Shown in pieces: positions 24,646 through 32,479 of a stretch of 37,352 nt of DNA. A program made the position numbers and the translations under genes. This DNA comes from Rhodoplanes roseus. Its GTDB lineage: Bacteria > Pseudomonadota > Alphaproteobacteria > Rhizobiales > Xanthobacteraceae. The notes under the pieces were generated by a model. It searched no databases, had not been told where the DNA came from, and saw nothing but the letters and a program-made list of their open reading frames with translations. Where the stretch lies: contig NZ_NPEX01000030.1 in assembly GCF_003258865.1 (NCBI RefSeq), positions 1 to 37,352 on the forward strand. Direction: 5' to 3'. Within the stretch, counting starts at the first letter, position 1; each line of letters opens with the position of its first letter.

Positions 24646-25257
24646 TCACCACAGCGTGCGGTTGGCGCGTTCAGGCCAGGCACGATCGTACTCGTCGCCG
24701 CCGACCCGGCCGCTGCTCATCGTGGCGAGGATTTGCCCCGGAGTCGGCAGCGCCGCCGGGTCCGCATGCAGCGCCGGATCCCACAAGGCGGAGCGGACGA
24801 TCGCTCGGGCACATTGGAAGAACACGGCCTCGACCGCGACGACGATGACGCAGCGCGGCGCCTTTCCGTCGACCGCGAAGGACCCGAGGAGGTCGGCATC
24901 GGTGGTGAGGTGGGCGCTGCCGTTGACCCGCAGCGTATTCCCGAAGCCGGGAATCATGAAGAGAAGACCGACGCGGGGGTCGCGGACGATGTTCCGCAGG
25001 CTGTCGGCGCGATTGTTGCCGCGCCGGTCGGGCAGCAGCAGCGTGCGCTCGTCCGAGACGCGCACCACCTGGCCCCGGTCCCCACGCGGCGAGCAGTCGA
25101 GCCCCTCCGGCCCGGCGGTCGCGAGCACGACGAAGGGCGAGCGCTCGATCAGCACCCGGTATTGCGGCGTGATCCTGTCGATCTCCTTGGCCGTGGAGGT
25201 CTCGTCGGGACGGCCATAGAGCGCCTCGAGCTCCGCGAACGACGTGATGGTCGACAT
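24646..25257 (-). CDS. PPOX-type FMN-binding flavoprotein (MSMEG_1061/DR_2398 family)
   Basis: A 203-residue split-barrel protein related to pyridoxamine 5'-phosphate oxidase. It starts STITSFAELEALYGRPDETS, then FVVLATAGPEGLDCSPRGDR, LLLPDRRGNNRADSLRNIVR, VGLLFMIPGFGNTLRVNGSA and VEAVFFQCARAIVRSALWDP, which fit the MSMEG_1061/DR_2398 subgroup. Members bind FMN (or F420 in related groups) and are presumed oxidoreductases of unknown substrate. It is the last gene of the phnM operon, 19 nt after the 2H phosphoesterase, with its own ribosome-binding site GAGGCAGACCTCC. A role in phosphonate use is suggested only by position. Confidence 0.85.
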   Translation of the reverse strand: MSTITSFAELEALYGRPDETSTAKEIDRITPQYRVLIERSPFVVLATAGPEGLDCSPRGDRGQVVRVSDERTLLLPDRRGNNRADSLRNIVRDPRVGLLFMIPGFGNTLRVNGSAHLTTDADLLGSFAVDGKAPRCVIVVAVEAVFFQCARAIVRSALWDPALHADPAALPTPGQILATMSSGRVGGDEYDRAWPERANRTLW

Positions 25258-25276
25258 GGAGGTCTGCCTCACTCTC

Positions 25277-25999
25277 TCACCTGGATCCTGCTGCCGCCGT
25301 CGCGCGGACCGGTAGCGGCGCGACCGCGAGGACGCGGAACCGCGCTTCGGGCTCGTCCTGACGCAGCAGCACGATGCGGTCGATCGCCAGCGGGACATCG
25401 CCGTGATGCTCGGCCACGAGCGCCGCCATGCGTTCGGCCACGGCAAGTCGGCGCTCCTCGGGCAGGGACCCTGTCAATGTCATATGAAAGCGAAAGTCGT
25501 CGAAGACGTAGGGATAGCCCCAGCATTCCAAGTTTGCGCGCAGGCGATCACTGGTCAGCGACGCCTGCCGGCGCGCACGGTCTGCGGCGGTGAGTGGGGC
25601 GCGGAAGCGGTCCAGCCGCGTGACGCAGTCCGCCGCGAGCCGCTCCAGGGCGGCAACCGGTTCTCGGGGCACGAGCGCGACGAAGCTGCCGATGCAACGG
25701 ATCACCGGGCGGATGACCGGAATTTCCGGCTGGTCGCGGGAGAGGCGCTGGACGGCATCCCGCAACCCCGCCTCGTCGCAGCCCTGCGCCAGCCGGAAGG
25801 GTGCCTTCAGGGTCGCGTGAAAGCCGTAACGGCGGGGCTCGGCGGTCAGATCGGTCCAGTCGGGCGGCAGCCCGGCCGCCGCCGGCGGGGCCACCTCCGT
25901 CCCGTCATGGCAGTCATAACCGACGAGGGCGCTGCCGAGGCGGAAGAGCGCCGTGTCGGGCGCAGGAACGAAGTAGATGGCATAGCGCGGTGCCGTCAT
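25277..25999 (-). CDS. 2H-type phosphoesterase, DUF1045 phosphonate-metabolism protein
   Basis: A 240-residue protein with two HxT motifs typical of 2H phosphoesterases: GFHATLKAPF (His61, Thr63) and FHMTLTG (His172, Thr174). It starts APRYAIYFVPAPDTALFRLG, the form of the DUF1045 family that is almost always encoded in C-P lyase clusters. Its ATG overlaps the phnM stop as ATGA, so the two are translationally coupled. 2H enzymes open cyclic phosphates; the C-P lyase pathway makes 5-phosphoribosyl 1,2-cyclic phosphate, normally opened by PhnP, which is absent from this window. A PhnP-like role is a reasonable guess, not shown. Confidence 0.85.
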   Translation of the reverse strand: MTAPRYAIYFVPAPDTALFRLGSALVGYDCHDGTEVAPPAAAGLPPDWTDLTAEPRRYGFHATLKAPFRLAQGCDEAGLRDAVQRLSRDQPEIPVIRPVIRCIGSFVALVPREPVAALERLAADCVTRLDRFRAPLTAADRARRQASLTSDRLRANLECWGYPYVFDDFRFHMTLTGSLPEERRLAVAERMAALVAEHHGDVPLAIDRIVLLRQDEPEARFRVLAVAPLPVRATAAAGSR

Positions 26000-27210
26000 G
26001 TCAGCGCTCCCTCCTGCCGCACCGGACGGCGCCTGCCGATGCGCGTCACCCGGTCGGCTTCGGTGAGATGAACAATTCGGCCCGCCGTGATCGTCGCGAT
26101 CACGCGGGGCGGGCCCGAGGACGTATCGTCGACCAGCACGAGGTCGGCACGCTGCCCGGGCGCGATCCTGCCCCGGTCGACGAGCCCGACGGCGGCCGCC
26201 GCCGAGTCCGACACCAGCGCCCACGCCCGGGCGAGCGGCAGGACGTCGTCGGCCGCGAGCCGGAAGGCGGCGAGCAGCGGGGCCGGATAATAATAATCGG
26301 ACGCCAGCACCGAGCAGAGGCCGCGGGCGATCATGTCGGCCGCCCGCGTCCAGCCGGTATGGCTGCCGCCGCGGACCACGTTCGGAGCGCCGAACACGAT
26401 GGCGTCGCCGTCCGCGGCCGCCGCCTCCGCGGTCTCCACCGTGGTCGGAAACTCGGCGACGCGGCAGCCGAGCGCACGATACCGAAGCCGTTGCTCCGGA
26501 CTGGTGTCGTCGTGCGACAGCATCGGCACGCCGTGCGCGCGCGCCGCGGTCGCGATCCGCCCGATCGAGTCGGCGACCTCGCCGCGGCGGGCGCGAACCC
26601 GGTCGGCGATCTCGAGAAATGCGCTCTTAGAGACGCCGGAGCGCTCGACCATTCGGGCCAGGCTGCTGGTCCGGCCCATCGCCTCGACCGTCATGGTCAT
26701 GTGGTCGTTGAAGGCCAGCACGTCGATGCGGCGGGCGGCGAGCCACCTCAGGATGGTCGCCTCCGCGTCCAGATTGAAGATCTCGTGGCGGAGATGAACG
26801 CGTGTGTCGGCCGCACAGGCCGGCCGCAGCCGTTCGATGGCGTCGAGGAGGTGGCGCGCGTTGTCCGGTCCGCGCAGGCCGGGCTCCCACGACCATGTGA
26901 CGCCGTGAAAGACCGTGGTGATGCCGTTGGCGACGGCTTGGCGGTCGCTCTCCAGCAGCGCGATGTCGATCGGGAAATCAACGCCCGGGCGAGGCATGAT
27001 CTGGCGTTCGAAGGCATCGCCGTGGATGTCGACGATCCCGGGTAGAACCAGCAGCCCGCCGGCATCGAGCACGCAGGCTTCTGCTCCGCCCGGCGACGTG
27101 ACCGATCCGGCTGCATCGGCCGCGATCGACAGCGCCACGAGCTCGCCATCGACGAGACAGCGCCCGCCTTCGATGCGCAGATCTCCGGCAGACGTGCGGT
27201 CGAGCATCAT
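25996..27210 (-). CDS. phnM: Alpha-D-ribose 1-methylphosphonate 5-triphosphate diphosphatase PhnM
   Basis: A 404-residue amidohydrolase-fold protein. Metal-site motifs are PGIVDIHGDAFERQIMPRPG (His63 and Asp65 as HxD), FNDHMTMTVEAMGR, PMLSHDDTSPEQRL and SVLASDYYYPAPLLAAF. It removes diphosphate from ribose 1-alkylphosphonate 5-triphosphate, giving the substrate of PhnJ. The start is taken as the first of two adjacent ATG codons at 27210, 16 nt after the acetyltransferase stop. It is separated from phnGHIJKL and faces away from them, so it needs its own promoter shared with the acetyltransferase. Confidence 0.95.
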   Translation of the reverse strand: MMLDRTSAGDLRIEGGRCLVDGELVALSIAADAAGSVTSPGGAEACVLDAGGLLVLPGIVDIHGDAFERQIMPRPGVDFPIDIALLESDRQAVANGITTVFHGVTWSWEPGLRGPDNARHLLDAIERLRPACAADTRVHLRHEIFNLDAEATILRWLAARRIDVLAFNDHMTMTVEAMGRTSSLARMVERSGVSKSAFLEIADRVRARRGEVADSIGRIATAARAHGVPMLSHDDTSPEQRLRYRALGCRVAEFPTTVETAEAAAADGDAIVFGAPNVVRGGSHTGWTRAADMIARGLCSVLASDYYYPAPLLAAFRLAADDVLPLARAWALVSDSAAAAVGLVDRGRIAPGQRADLVLVDDTSSGPPRVIATITAGRIVHLTEADRVTRIGRRRPVRQEGALT

Positions 27211-27226
27211 GGTGTTACTGTCCGAT

Positions 27227-27877
27227 TCATGGGGGGTGAGCGGTGCCTGCAGTCTCTGCCGCAGCCTCGTGCTTGTCCAGGAACGCGGCGATGTCGAGCG
27301 TGCGGAAGTCCGGCAGGGCGGCACGAAGCCGTGCGTGGTTCCAGTCCCACCAGCCGAGTCGACGAAGCCGTTCGGCGATGTCCTGCGGAAACCGGCGGCG
27401 GATCACGCGGGCCGGGTTGCCGCCGACGATCGTGTAATCGGGCACGTCGTGCGTGACCACTGCTCCGGCGGCCACCACGGCGCCCGTCCCGACGCTCCGG
27501 CCCGCCAGCACGATGGCGCCGTGACCGATCCAGACGTCGTGGCCGAGCGTGACGGCATGCGAGCGTCGCCAGGCGAAGAACGCCTCGTCGTCGGCCTCGC
27601 CGGCGAAATAGCGGCTCGCCCGATAGGTGAAGTGCGCCTGGCTGGCGCGGCCCATCGGATGATTGCCCGGGTTGATCCGCGTCATCGCCGCGATCGAGCA
27701 GAACTTTCCGATCGTCGCATAGGCGATGTCGCTGTCGTTCACGACGTAGGAATAGTCGCCCAGCACCACCTCGAGAAGCCTGGTCCGGGCGCCGACCTCG
27801 GTGAAGGCGCCGAGGCAGCTGTCGTGCACCGAAGCGGTCGGGTCCACGCGCGGCTCTGTCGACAGCATCGCGGCCAT
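27227..27877 (-). CDS. Hexapeptide-repeat acetyltransferase of phosphonate clusters
   Basis: A 216-residue left-handed beta-helix acyltransferase, CAT-like. It begins AMLSTEPRVDPTASVHDSCL with GAFTEVGARTRLLEVVLGDY and SYVVNDSDIAYATIGKFCSI; then MTRINPGNHPMGRASQAHFT, DVWIGHGAIVLAGRSVGTGA and PDYTIVGGNPARVIRRRFP. This matches the phosphonate-associated acetyltransferase family found beside phnM in many proteobacteria; the acceptor is unknown, presumably an aminophosphonate. AGGAGG lies 9 nt before ATG 27877, which I prefer to the open frame up to 27970, since that would run through the divergent promoter. Confidence 0.88.
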   Translation of the reverse strand: MAAMLSTEPRVDPTASVHDSCLGAFTEVGARTRLLEVVLGDYSYVVNDSDIAYATIGKFCSIAAMTRINPGNHPMGRASQAHFTYRASRYFAGEADDEAFFAWRRSHAVTLGHDVWIGHGAIVLAGRSVGTGAVVAAGAVVTHDVPDYTIVGGNPARVIRRRFPQDIAERLRRLGWWDWNHARLRAALPDFRTLDIAAFLDKHEAAAETAGTAHPP

Positions 27878-27932
27878 TGCCTGCACCCTCCTGATCAGCC
27901 GGCTCTCGCTCACATCCTTGCGTGACGAGACG

Positions 27933-28000
27933 ATGTCGCGACGATGACGGTCCGCCCGGTGAACAAACAAATCGGTGAACGACCGTCATATGATTGTCGG
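27933..28000. promoter_or_regulatory. Divergent promoter with mirrored Pho-box-like elements
   Basis: ATGACGGTC (27944-27952) and GACCGTCAT (27981-27989) form a perfect 9-bp inverted repeat, 28 nt apart. Each contains CCGTCAT, 6 of 7 matches to the Pho-box half-site CTGTCAT, pointing to its own gene. A second degenerate half-site lies 4 nt further on in each direction (TTGTCGG at 27994-28000; GCGACAT on the minus strand at 27939-27933), 10 of 14 matches overall. Between them CGGTGAAC is repeated at 27957-27964 and 27973-27980. The right box ends 38 nt before phnC. Confidence 0.45.
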
Positions 28001-28038
28001 CCGCTCCGGCTAGGGATTGGGGCCGAAAGGATGCCCCC

Positions 28039-28854
28039 ATGCTGGTCGTTGAAGGCCTGACGCGTCGGTTCGGTACCCTGAAGGCGGTGTCCGATGCCTC
28101 GTTCGTGATCGAGCCCGGCGCTTTCGTCGGTGTCATCGGCCCGTCCGGCGCCGGGAAGTCGACGCTGTTGCGGATGATCAATCGCCTGGTCGATCCGAGC
28201 GAGGGCGTCATCCGGTTCGGGAACGAGAACGTGACGGCGCTCACCGGCCGTGATCTGCGGCGCTGGCGGCGCCGTGCCGCGATGATCTTCCAGCAGTTCA
28301 ATCTGGTCGGCCGCCTGGACGTTCTCACCAACGTCCTGATGGGGCGGGTCGCCACCGTGCCGGCCTGGCGATCGTTGACCGGCCTTTGGCCCGAGGACGA
28401 CAAGGTCGTGGCTCTCTCGGCGCTCGAGCAGTTCGATATCGGTTCGCTCGCCGCAAAAAGGGCCGAGCATCTCTCGGGCGGTCAGCAGCAGCGTGTCGCG
28501 ATCGCACGGGCAATGGTTCAGGAGCCGGAGCTGATCCTCGCCGACGAGCCGATCGCCTCCCTCGATCCGCGCAACACGCGTGTCGTCATGGACGCACTGC
28601 TGCGCATCAACAGGCATTTCGGCATCACGGTTCTGTGCAATCTCCATTCCCTCGAGATCGCCCGCAGCTACTGCGATCGGCTGATCGGCATGGCGGCCGG
28701 CCGGGTGGTGTTCGACGGGGCACCCGTGCAGCTCACCGACGCGCTGGCCCGCGACATCTACGGCCTGGACTCCGAGCAGGTGCTCGACGGTTCCGCGCGA
28801 GCGCCGGAGCCGCGCGTGCGAGCCGGCGCGTTCGGCGAGGCCGCCGTCGCCTGA
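28039..28854 (+). CDS. phnC: Phosphonate ABC transporter ATP-binding protein PhnC
   Basis: A 271-residue ABC ATPase. Walker A is GPSGAGKST (residues 34-42), the Q-loop is [20 protein letters not shown], the signature is LSGGQQQR, Walker B is [13 protein letters not shown] and the H-loop is CNLHSLE. The Q-loop stretch with '[13 protein letters not shown]' is diagnostic of PhnC. It powers phosphonate import with PhnD and PhnE. AAAGGATGCCCCC precedes ATG 28039. It diverges from the acetyltransferase and begins the phnCDEE unit. Confidence 0.96.
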   Translation: MLVVEGLTRRFGTLKAVSDASFVIEPGAFVGVIGPSGAGKSTLLRMINRLVDPSEGVIRFGNENVTALTGRDLRRWRRRAAMIFQQFNLVGRLDVLTNVLMGRVATVPAWRSLTGLWPEDDKVVALSALEQFDIGSLAAKRAEHLSGGQQQRVAIARAMVQEPELILADEPIASLDPRNTRVVMDALLRINRHFGITVLCNLHSLEIARSYCDRLIGMAAGRVVFDGAPVQLTDALARDIYGLDSEQVLDGSARAPEPRVRAGAFGEAAVA

Positions 28855-28866
28855 CCGGTTCACTTG

Positions 28867-28880
28867 CCGCGCCTTCGCGG
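28867..28880 (+). other. Small hairpin between phnC and phnD
   Basis: CCGCG (28867-28871) and CGCGG (28876-28880) form a 5-bp stem with a CCTT loop in the 68-nt gap before phnD. Short stems beside the binding-protein gene are common in ABC operons, where they affect mRNA stability. Confidence 0.35.
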
Positions 28881-28922
28881 TGCCACTCGTTGGATGAGAC
28901 GTCTTCAGCAGGAGAGACATCG

Positions 28923-29837
28923 ATGCTCGACCGCCGTACCCTCGTCGCCGGCGCGATGACGCTGGCCGCTTTCGGGACCTGCGCGCAGGCGCAGGACTAC
29001 AAGGCGAGCTATCCGGAACTCGTCTTCGCCAAGGTGCCGGACGAGAACGCGTCCGGCACGACGGACCGCTGGACTCCCTTCGTCGATTACCTGTCCAGGC
29101 AGCTCGGCGTGAAGGTGACGCTGCGCATCGCCAACGACTATGCGGCCGTGGTCGAAGGGCAGCGCGCCGGCAACATCCACATCGCCATGTACGGCCCTGC
29201 CTCATACGCCCGCGCCTACGTCACCGGGGCGAAGATCGAGCCTTTCGCCATCGAGGTGAGCGGTGACGGCACCAAGGGTTACTACTCGGTGCTCTACGTG
29301 AAGGCCGACACGCCCTACAAGGACCTCAAGGACCTCGCCGGCAAGAACCTCTGCCTCGTCGACCCGAACTCGACGTCCGGCAACAACGTGCCGCGTTACG
29401 CCATGAACAAGATGGGCATCGACCCGGAGACGTTCTTTTCCAAGATCGTCTACGCCGGCAGCCACGAGAACGCGGTGATCGGCGTGCAGCAGGGCACCTG
29501 CGACGCGGCGTTCAATTGGTGGAACGACGAGAAGGAGTCGAACCTCCTGCGGATGGCCCGCAAGAACATGGCGAAGGCCGAGGATTTCCGCATCATCTTC
29601 AAGTCGGACCTGATCGTGAACTCGCCGATGGCCTATCTCACGACGCTGCCCGAAAGCCTGAAGGCGGCGCTCCGCAATGCCGTGTTGAACGTCGCGACCA
29701 ACGACCCGGCGGCGTTCAATGCGATCTATGAAGGCAAGCAACTGCCCTTCGTCGCGGTGACGCACAAGGAGTACGAGCCGGTCGTGGAGCTGATCAAGTT
29801 CGTCGACGAGCTGCGCAAGAAGAAGCGCGCGTCCTGA
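28923..29837 (+). CDS. phnD: Phosphonate-binding periplasmic protein PhnD
   Basis: A 304-residue periplasmic binding protein. The signal peptide is MLDRRTLVAGAMTLAAFGTC AQA with an AQA-Q cleavage site. Family motifs include LVFAKVPDENASGTTDRWTP, IHIAMYGPASYARAYVTGA, LAGKNLCLVDPNSTSGNNVP and YAGSHENAVIGVQQGTCDAA. The STSG and the segment VDPNSTSGNNVPRYAM provide phosphonate-group contacts in PhnD. It delivers the ligand to PhnE. GGAGAGACATCG precedes the ATG. Confidence 0.96.
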   Translation: MLDRRTLVAGAMTLAAFGTCAQAQDYKASYPELVFAKVPDENASGTTDRWTPFVDYLSRQLGVKVTLRIANDYAAVVEGQRAGNIHIAMYGPASYARAYVTGAKIEPFAIEVSGDGTKGYYSVLYVKADTPYKDLKDLAGKNLCLVDPNSTSGNNVPRYAMNKMGIDPETFFSKIVYAGSHENAVIGVQQGTCDAAFNWWNDEKESNLLRMARKNMAKAEDFRIIFKSDLIVNSPMAYLTTLPESLKAALRNAVLNVATNDPAAFNAIYEGKQLPFVAVTHKEYEPVVELIKFVDELRKKKRAS

Positions 29838-29855
29838 CGCACTGGCTGCAGGGCA

Positions 29856-29874
29856 GGGGCGGCATCGCCACCCC
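29856..29874 (+). other. Hairpin after phnD
   Basis: GGGGCGGC (29856-29863) pairs with GCCACCCC (29867-29874), 7 of 8 pairs, with an ATC loop, in the 58-nt gap between phnD and the first phnE. There is no U-tract. It could stabilise phnD mRNA or reduce read-through into the permease genes. Confidence 0.4.
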
Positions 29875-29895
29875 GCCCGATGCCGGGACCAGCGC

Positions 29896-30780
29896 ATGAC
29901 TGCGAACGCCCTGAGATTGCCGCCCGAGCAGGCTGCGCACCTGCTCGGGCATTATCGTGCCGGCGTCGCGGCGAAACGGCGGCGGCTCGTGCTCGGAATG
30001 GTGGTGCTCGCTATCGCCGTCGTGCTGGCCGGCATCGGCGGCGAGGTCGACATCCCGAAATTCCTCGCGAACAGCCATCGCTTGCCGGCCTACGTCTGGA
30101 ACCTCGCGCCGCCGCTCTCCTGGGCGAACCTCGGCAACGACATCGCCGAGTGGTTCTGGAACTTCGACGGCTGGCTCCTGCTGCTCGGCGACACGCTGCT
30201 GATCGCCTATCTGGGCACGCTGCTCGGCGTCGGCGGTGCATTCGTGTTGTGCTTCGCCGCCAGCGCCAATCTGGAGCGTCGCCCTTGGATCCGATTCGTG
30301 GCGCGGCGACTTCTGGAGTTCTGCCGGACCGTCCCGGAGCTCGTCTTCGCGCTCCTGTTCGTGATGGCCTTCGGACTGGGAGCGCTCCCGGGCTTCCTGG
30401 CGCTCGCCATCCACACGATGGGCGCGCTCGGGAAGCTGTTTGCCGAGGTGGTGGAGAACATCGACATGAAGCCGGTCGAAGGCACGATCGCGGCCGGCGC
30501 AGGGCGCCTCGTCAGCATTCGCTTCGCGGTGCTGCCGCAGGTCCTTTCGAACTTCGCCTCCTATGCGTTGCTGCGCTTCGAGATCAACGTCCGCAGCGCG
30601 GCCGTGATGGGCTTCGTCGGAGCCGGCGGCATCGGGAGCGACCTGATGGTGGCGATTCGCAAGTTCTACTACACCGACGTGTCCGCGATGCTGATCATGA
30701 TCATCGCGACCGTCATGGTGATCGACCTCCTCACCGAGCAACTCCGCCATCGTCTCATCGGGCTGGGGGACCGGACGTGA
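29896..30780 (+). CDS. phnE: Phosphonate ABC transporter permease PhnE (first copy)
   Basis: A 294-residue membrane permease. After a basic N-terminus comes helix 1 (LVLGMVVLAIAVVLAGIGG). The rest has five or more helices. The inner-membrane binding-protein signature includes GAGRLVSIRFAVLPQVLSNF and ending motif VMGFVGAGGIGSDLMVAIRK. PhnE motifs are EFCRTVPELVFALLFVMAFG and HTMGALGKLFAEVVENIDMK. It forms the channel with a second PhnE. Its stop overlaps the next start as GTGA. Confidence 0.94.
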   Translation: MTANALRLPPEQAAHLLGHYRAGVAAKRRRLVLGMVVLAIAVVLAGIGGEVDIPKFLANSHRLPAYVWNLAPPLSWANLGNDIAEWFWNFDGWLLLLGDTLLIAYLGTLLGVGGAFVLCFAASANLERRPWIRFVARRLLEFCRTVPELVFALLFVMAFGLGALPGFLALAIHTMGALGKLFAEVVENIDMKPVEGTIAAGAGRLVSIRFAVLPQVLSNFASYALLRFEINVRSAAVMGFVGAGGIGSDLMVAIRKFYYTDVSAMLIMIIATVMVIDLLTEQLRHRLIGLGDRT

Positions 30781-31637
30781 CGGGGCCGCGGTGGACGACC
30801 GGCGTCGAGGCCGCGGCGATTCGGGCGCGGTATCCCGCCGCGTTCGAGGGGACACGGGAGCGGATTGCTGCTGCGGCGATCGTCGCCACCATGCTGGCGC
30901 TCGCGGGCCTTGCGGTGTGGCGGCTCGACGTCTCGTTTGCGCGGCTCGGGACCGGGCTCGTTCAGATCGCCGCCATCGTGGGTGGGATGTTTCCGCCGAC
31001 CCCCGGCACCCATCTGGCGGTGTTCATGCATGCGCTCGGCGAGACCCTGGCGATCGCGTTCCTGGGCACGCTGACCGGCGCCCTGATCGCGCTTCCGCTC
31101 GGCTTGCTGGCCGCCAAGACCATTGTTCCGAACGTCTTCGCGCATTTTGCGGTGCGCCGCGTGCTCGATACGATCCGCGGCGTCGACGTGCTGATCTGGG
31201 CGCTGATCTTCATCAACGTGGTCGGTCTCGGGCCCTTCGCCGGCATCTTGGCGATCGCGGCCTCGGACACGGGCTCGTTCGGCAAGCTGTTCTCCGAGGC
31301 GATCGAGAATGCCGACCGCAAGCCCGTCGACGGCGTGCTCTCCACCGGGGGCAGTGCGCTGCATGCGATCCGTTGGGGTCTGGTGCCCCAGGTCGTCCCG
31401 GTGATCGCCAGCCAGATCCTCTACTACTTCGAATCCAACACCCGGTCCGCCACCATCATCGGAATCGTCGGCGCCGGTGGCATCGGCCTGCATCTGGCCG
31501 AGCAGATCCGCGTGCTGGAATGGGGGCAGGTCGCCTTCCTGGTGCTGCTGATCCTGGTGACGGTCGCGATCATCGACCTCGTGTCGAGCCGGCTGCGGTT
31601 CGCCATCATCGGCCGCAGCACGGTCGAGGTCGGGTAG
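30777..31637 (+). CDS. phnE: Phosphonate ABC transporter permease PhnE (second copy)
   Basis: A 286-residue permease paralogous to the preceding gene, with VLDTIRGVDVLIWALIFINV, SDTGSFGKLFSEAIENADRK, SALHAIRWGLVPQVVPVIAS, and the EAA-loop region ATIIGIVGAGGIGLHLAEQI. It is encoded from GTG 30777, whose GTGA overlaps the first phnE stop and follows GGGGGACC, so the two are translationally coupled and likely make a heterodimer. Many C-P lyase clusters carry two phnE genes. Confidence 0.94.
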   Translation: MTGPRWTTGVEAAAIRARYPAAFEGTRERIAAAAIVATMLALAGLAVWRLDVSFARLGTGLVQIAAIVGGMFPPTPGTHLAVFMHALGETLAIAFLGTLTGALIALPLGLLAAKTIVPNVFAHFAVRRVLDTIRGVDVLIWALIFINVVGLGPFAGILAIAASDTGSFGKLFSEAIENADRKPVDGVLSTGGSALHAIRWGLVPQVVPVIASQILYYFESNTRSATIIGIVGAGGIGLHLAEQIRVLEWGQVAFLVLLILVTVAIIDLVSSRLRFAIIGRSTVEVG

Positions 31638-31641
31638 GTCT

Positions 31642-31657
31642 GCCGGACCGGTCCGGC
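31642..31657. terminator. 16-bp perfect palindrome between phnE and phnF stops
   Basis: GCCGGACCGGTCCGGC fills the 20-nt gap between two convergent stop codons almost exactly (stops at 31637 and 31658). It can form a GCCGGA/TCCGGC stem with a CCGG loop in either transcript. It lacks a U-tract; probably a bidirectional transcript end. Confidence 0.45.
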
Positions 31658-32416
31658 TCAGCTCTCGAACACCAGCTCGATCCGCTCTGCTGCGAAGCGC
31701 GAGCGGGTGGCGAGCAACGGCGTGCCGTCGACCGCGGCATCGACGCTGTCGACCAGTAAGATCGGACTGCCGGGGCGCAGATCCAGCCGTGCCGCGTCGG
31801 CGATGTCGGCGAGCGCCGCGGTGACGCGGGTGCTGACGCGGCGGTAGTCCGAGATGCCGTAATGCGCCAGCATGCGGGTCGTCGAGCGCTGCGCCGCGTA
31901 GATTTCGGCCGCGTCCGGAAAACGACCCGCCGGCAGCCAGGTGGTCGCCACGCAGACCGGTACCCGATCGGCGTGACGCATGAGCTCGAGCCGGACGGCG
32001 AGGGATTTGCGCGGCAGAGCGAGACGCTGCGCGATCTCCGGCGGAACCGGCTCTTCGGCACTGGCGATCAGGCGACCGCCGGCCTGCCGGCCGCTGGCGC
32101 CCACATTTTCGGAGAATCGCGTGCGGGTCCCGATCGGATAGGCGAGGCGGGGCGCTTCCACATAGGTGCCGCTGCCACGCGCGGCGCGCACCAGGCCGCG
32201 CTCGCTCAGCGCCGCCAGGGCCCGCCGCACCGTGTGGCGATTCACGCGATAGAGCGCCGCGATCTCCTTCTCGGCCGGCAGCCTTGCACCGGTCTCGAAG
32301 GTCCCGCGGGCGATCGCCTGGGCGAGCTGATCGGCGACCTGACGCCACAGGGCGACGCCGGCGTCCTGGCTCCGCTCGGCCCCGGCAGGTTCGAGGATTT
32401 TGGACCCGGACATCAT
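31658..32416 (-). CDS. phnF: GntR/HutC-family repressor PhnF
   Basis: A 252-residue regulator. The N-terminal winged helix (about residues 20-90) reads ALWRQVADQLAQAIARGTFE, LPAEKEIAALYRVNRHTVRR, ALAALSERGLVRAARGSGTY. The rest is a UTRA ligand-binding domain with RFSENVGASGRQAGGRLIAS and LELMRHADRVPVCVATTWLP, ending ERIELVFES. This matches PhnF, which represses C-P lyase or phosphonate genes and is released by a phosphonate-related ligand. It is divergent from phnG across a candidate operator. Two adjacent ATG codons (32416 and 32413) are both possible starts. Confidence 0.92.
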   Translation of the reverse strand: MMSGSKILEPAGAERSQDAGVALWRQVADQLAQAIARGTFETGARLPAEKEIAALYRVNRHTVRRALAALSERGLVRAARGSGTYVEAPRLAYPIGTRTRFSENVGASGRQAGGRLIASAEEPVPPEIAQRLALPRKSLAVRLELMRHADRVPVCVATTWLPAGRFPDAAEIYAAQRSTTRMLAHYGISDYRRVSTRVTAALADIADAARLDLRPGSPILLVDSVDAAVDGTPLLATRSRFAAERIELVFES

Positions 32417-32448
32417 TTCGTCACTGTGTCGTCAAAACCGGCCGCTAC

Positions 32449-32476
32449 AAAGTTGTCTAGTAACACGGACAACTTT
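32449..32476. promoter_or_regulatory. Candidate PhnF operator in the phnF-phnG gap
   Basis: AAAGTTGTC (32449-32457) and GACAACTTT (32468-32476) form a perfect 9-bp inverted repeat with a 10-nt spacer; the spacer start with TTGTCTAG resembles HutC-type half-sites. It ends 3 nt before the phnG ATG and 33 nt from the phnF ATG. The whole 63-nt gap has room for little else. Confidence 0.65.
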
Positions 32477-32479
32477 CCG

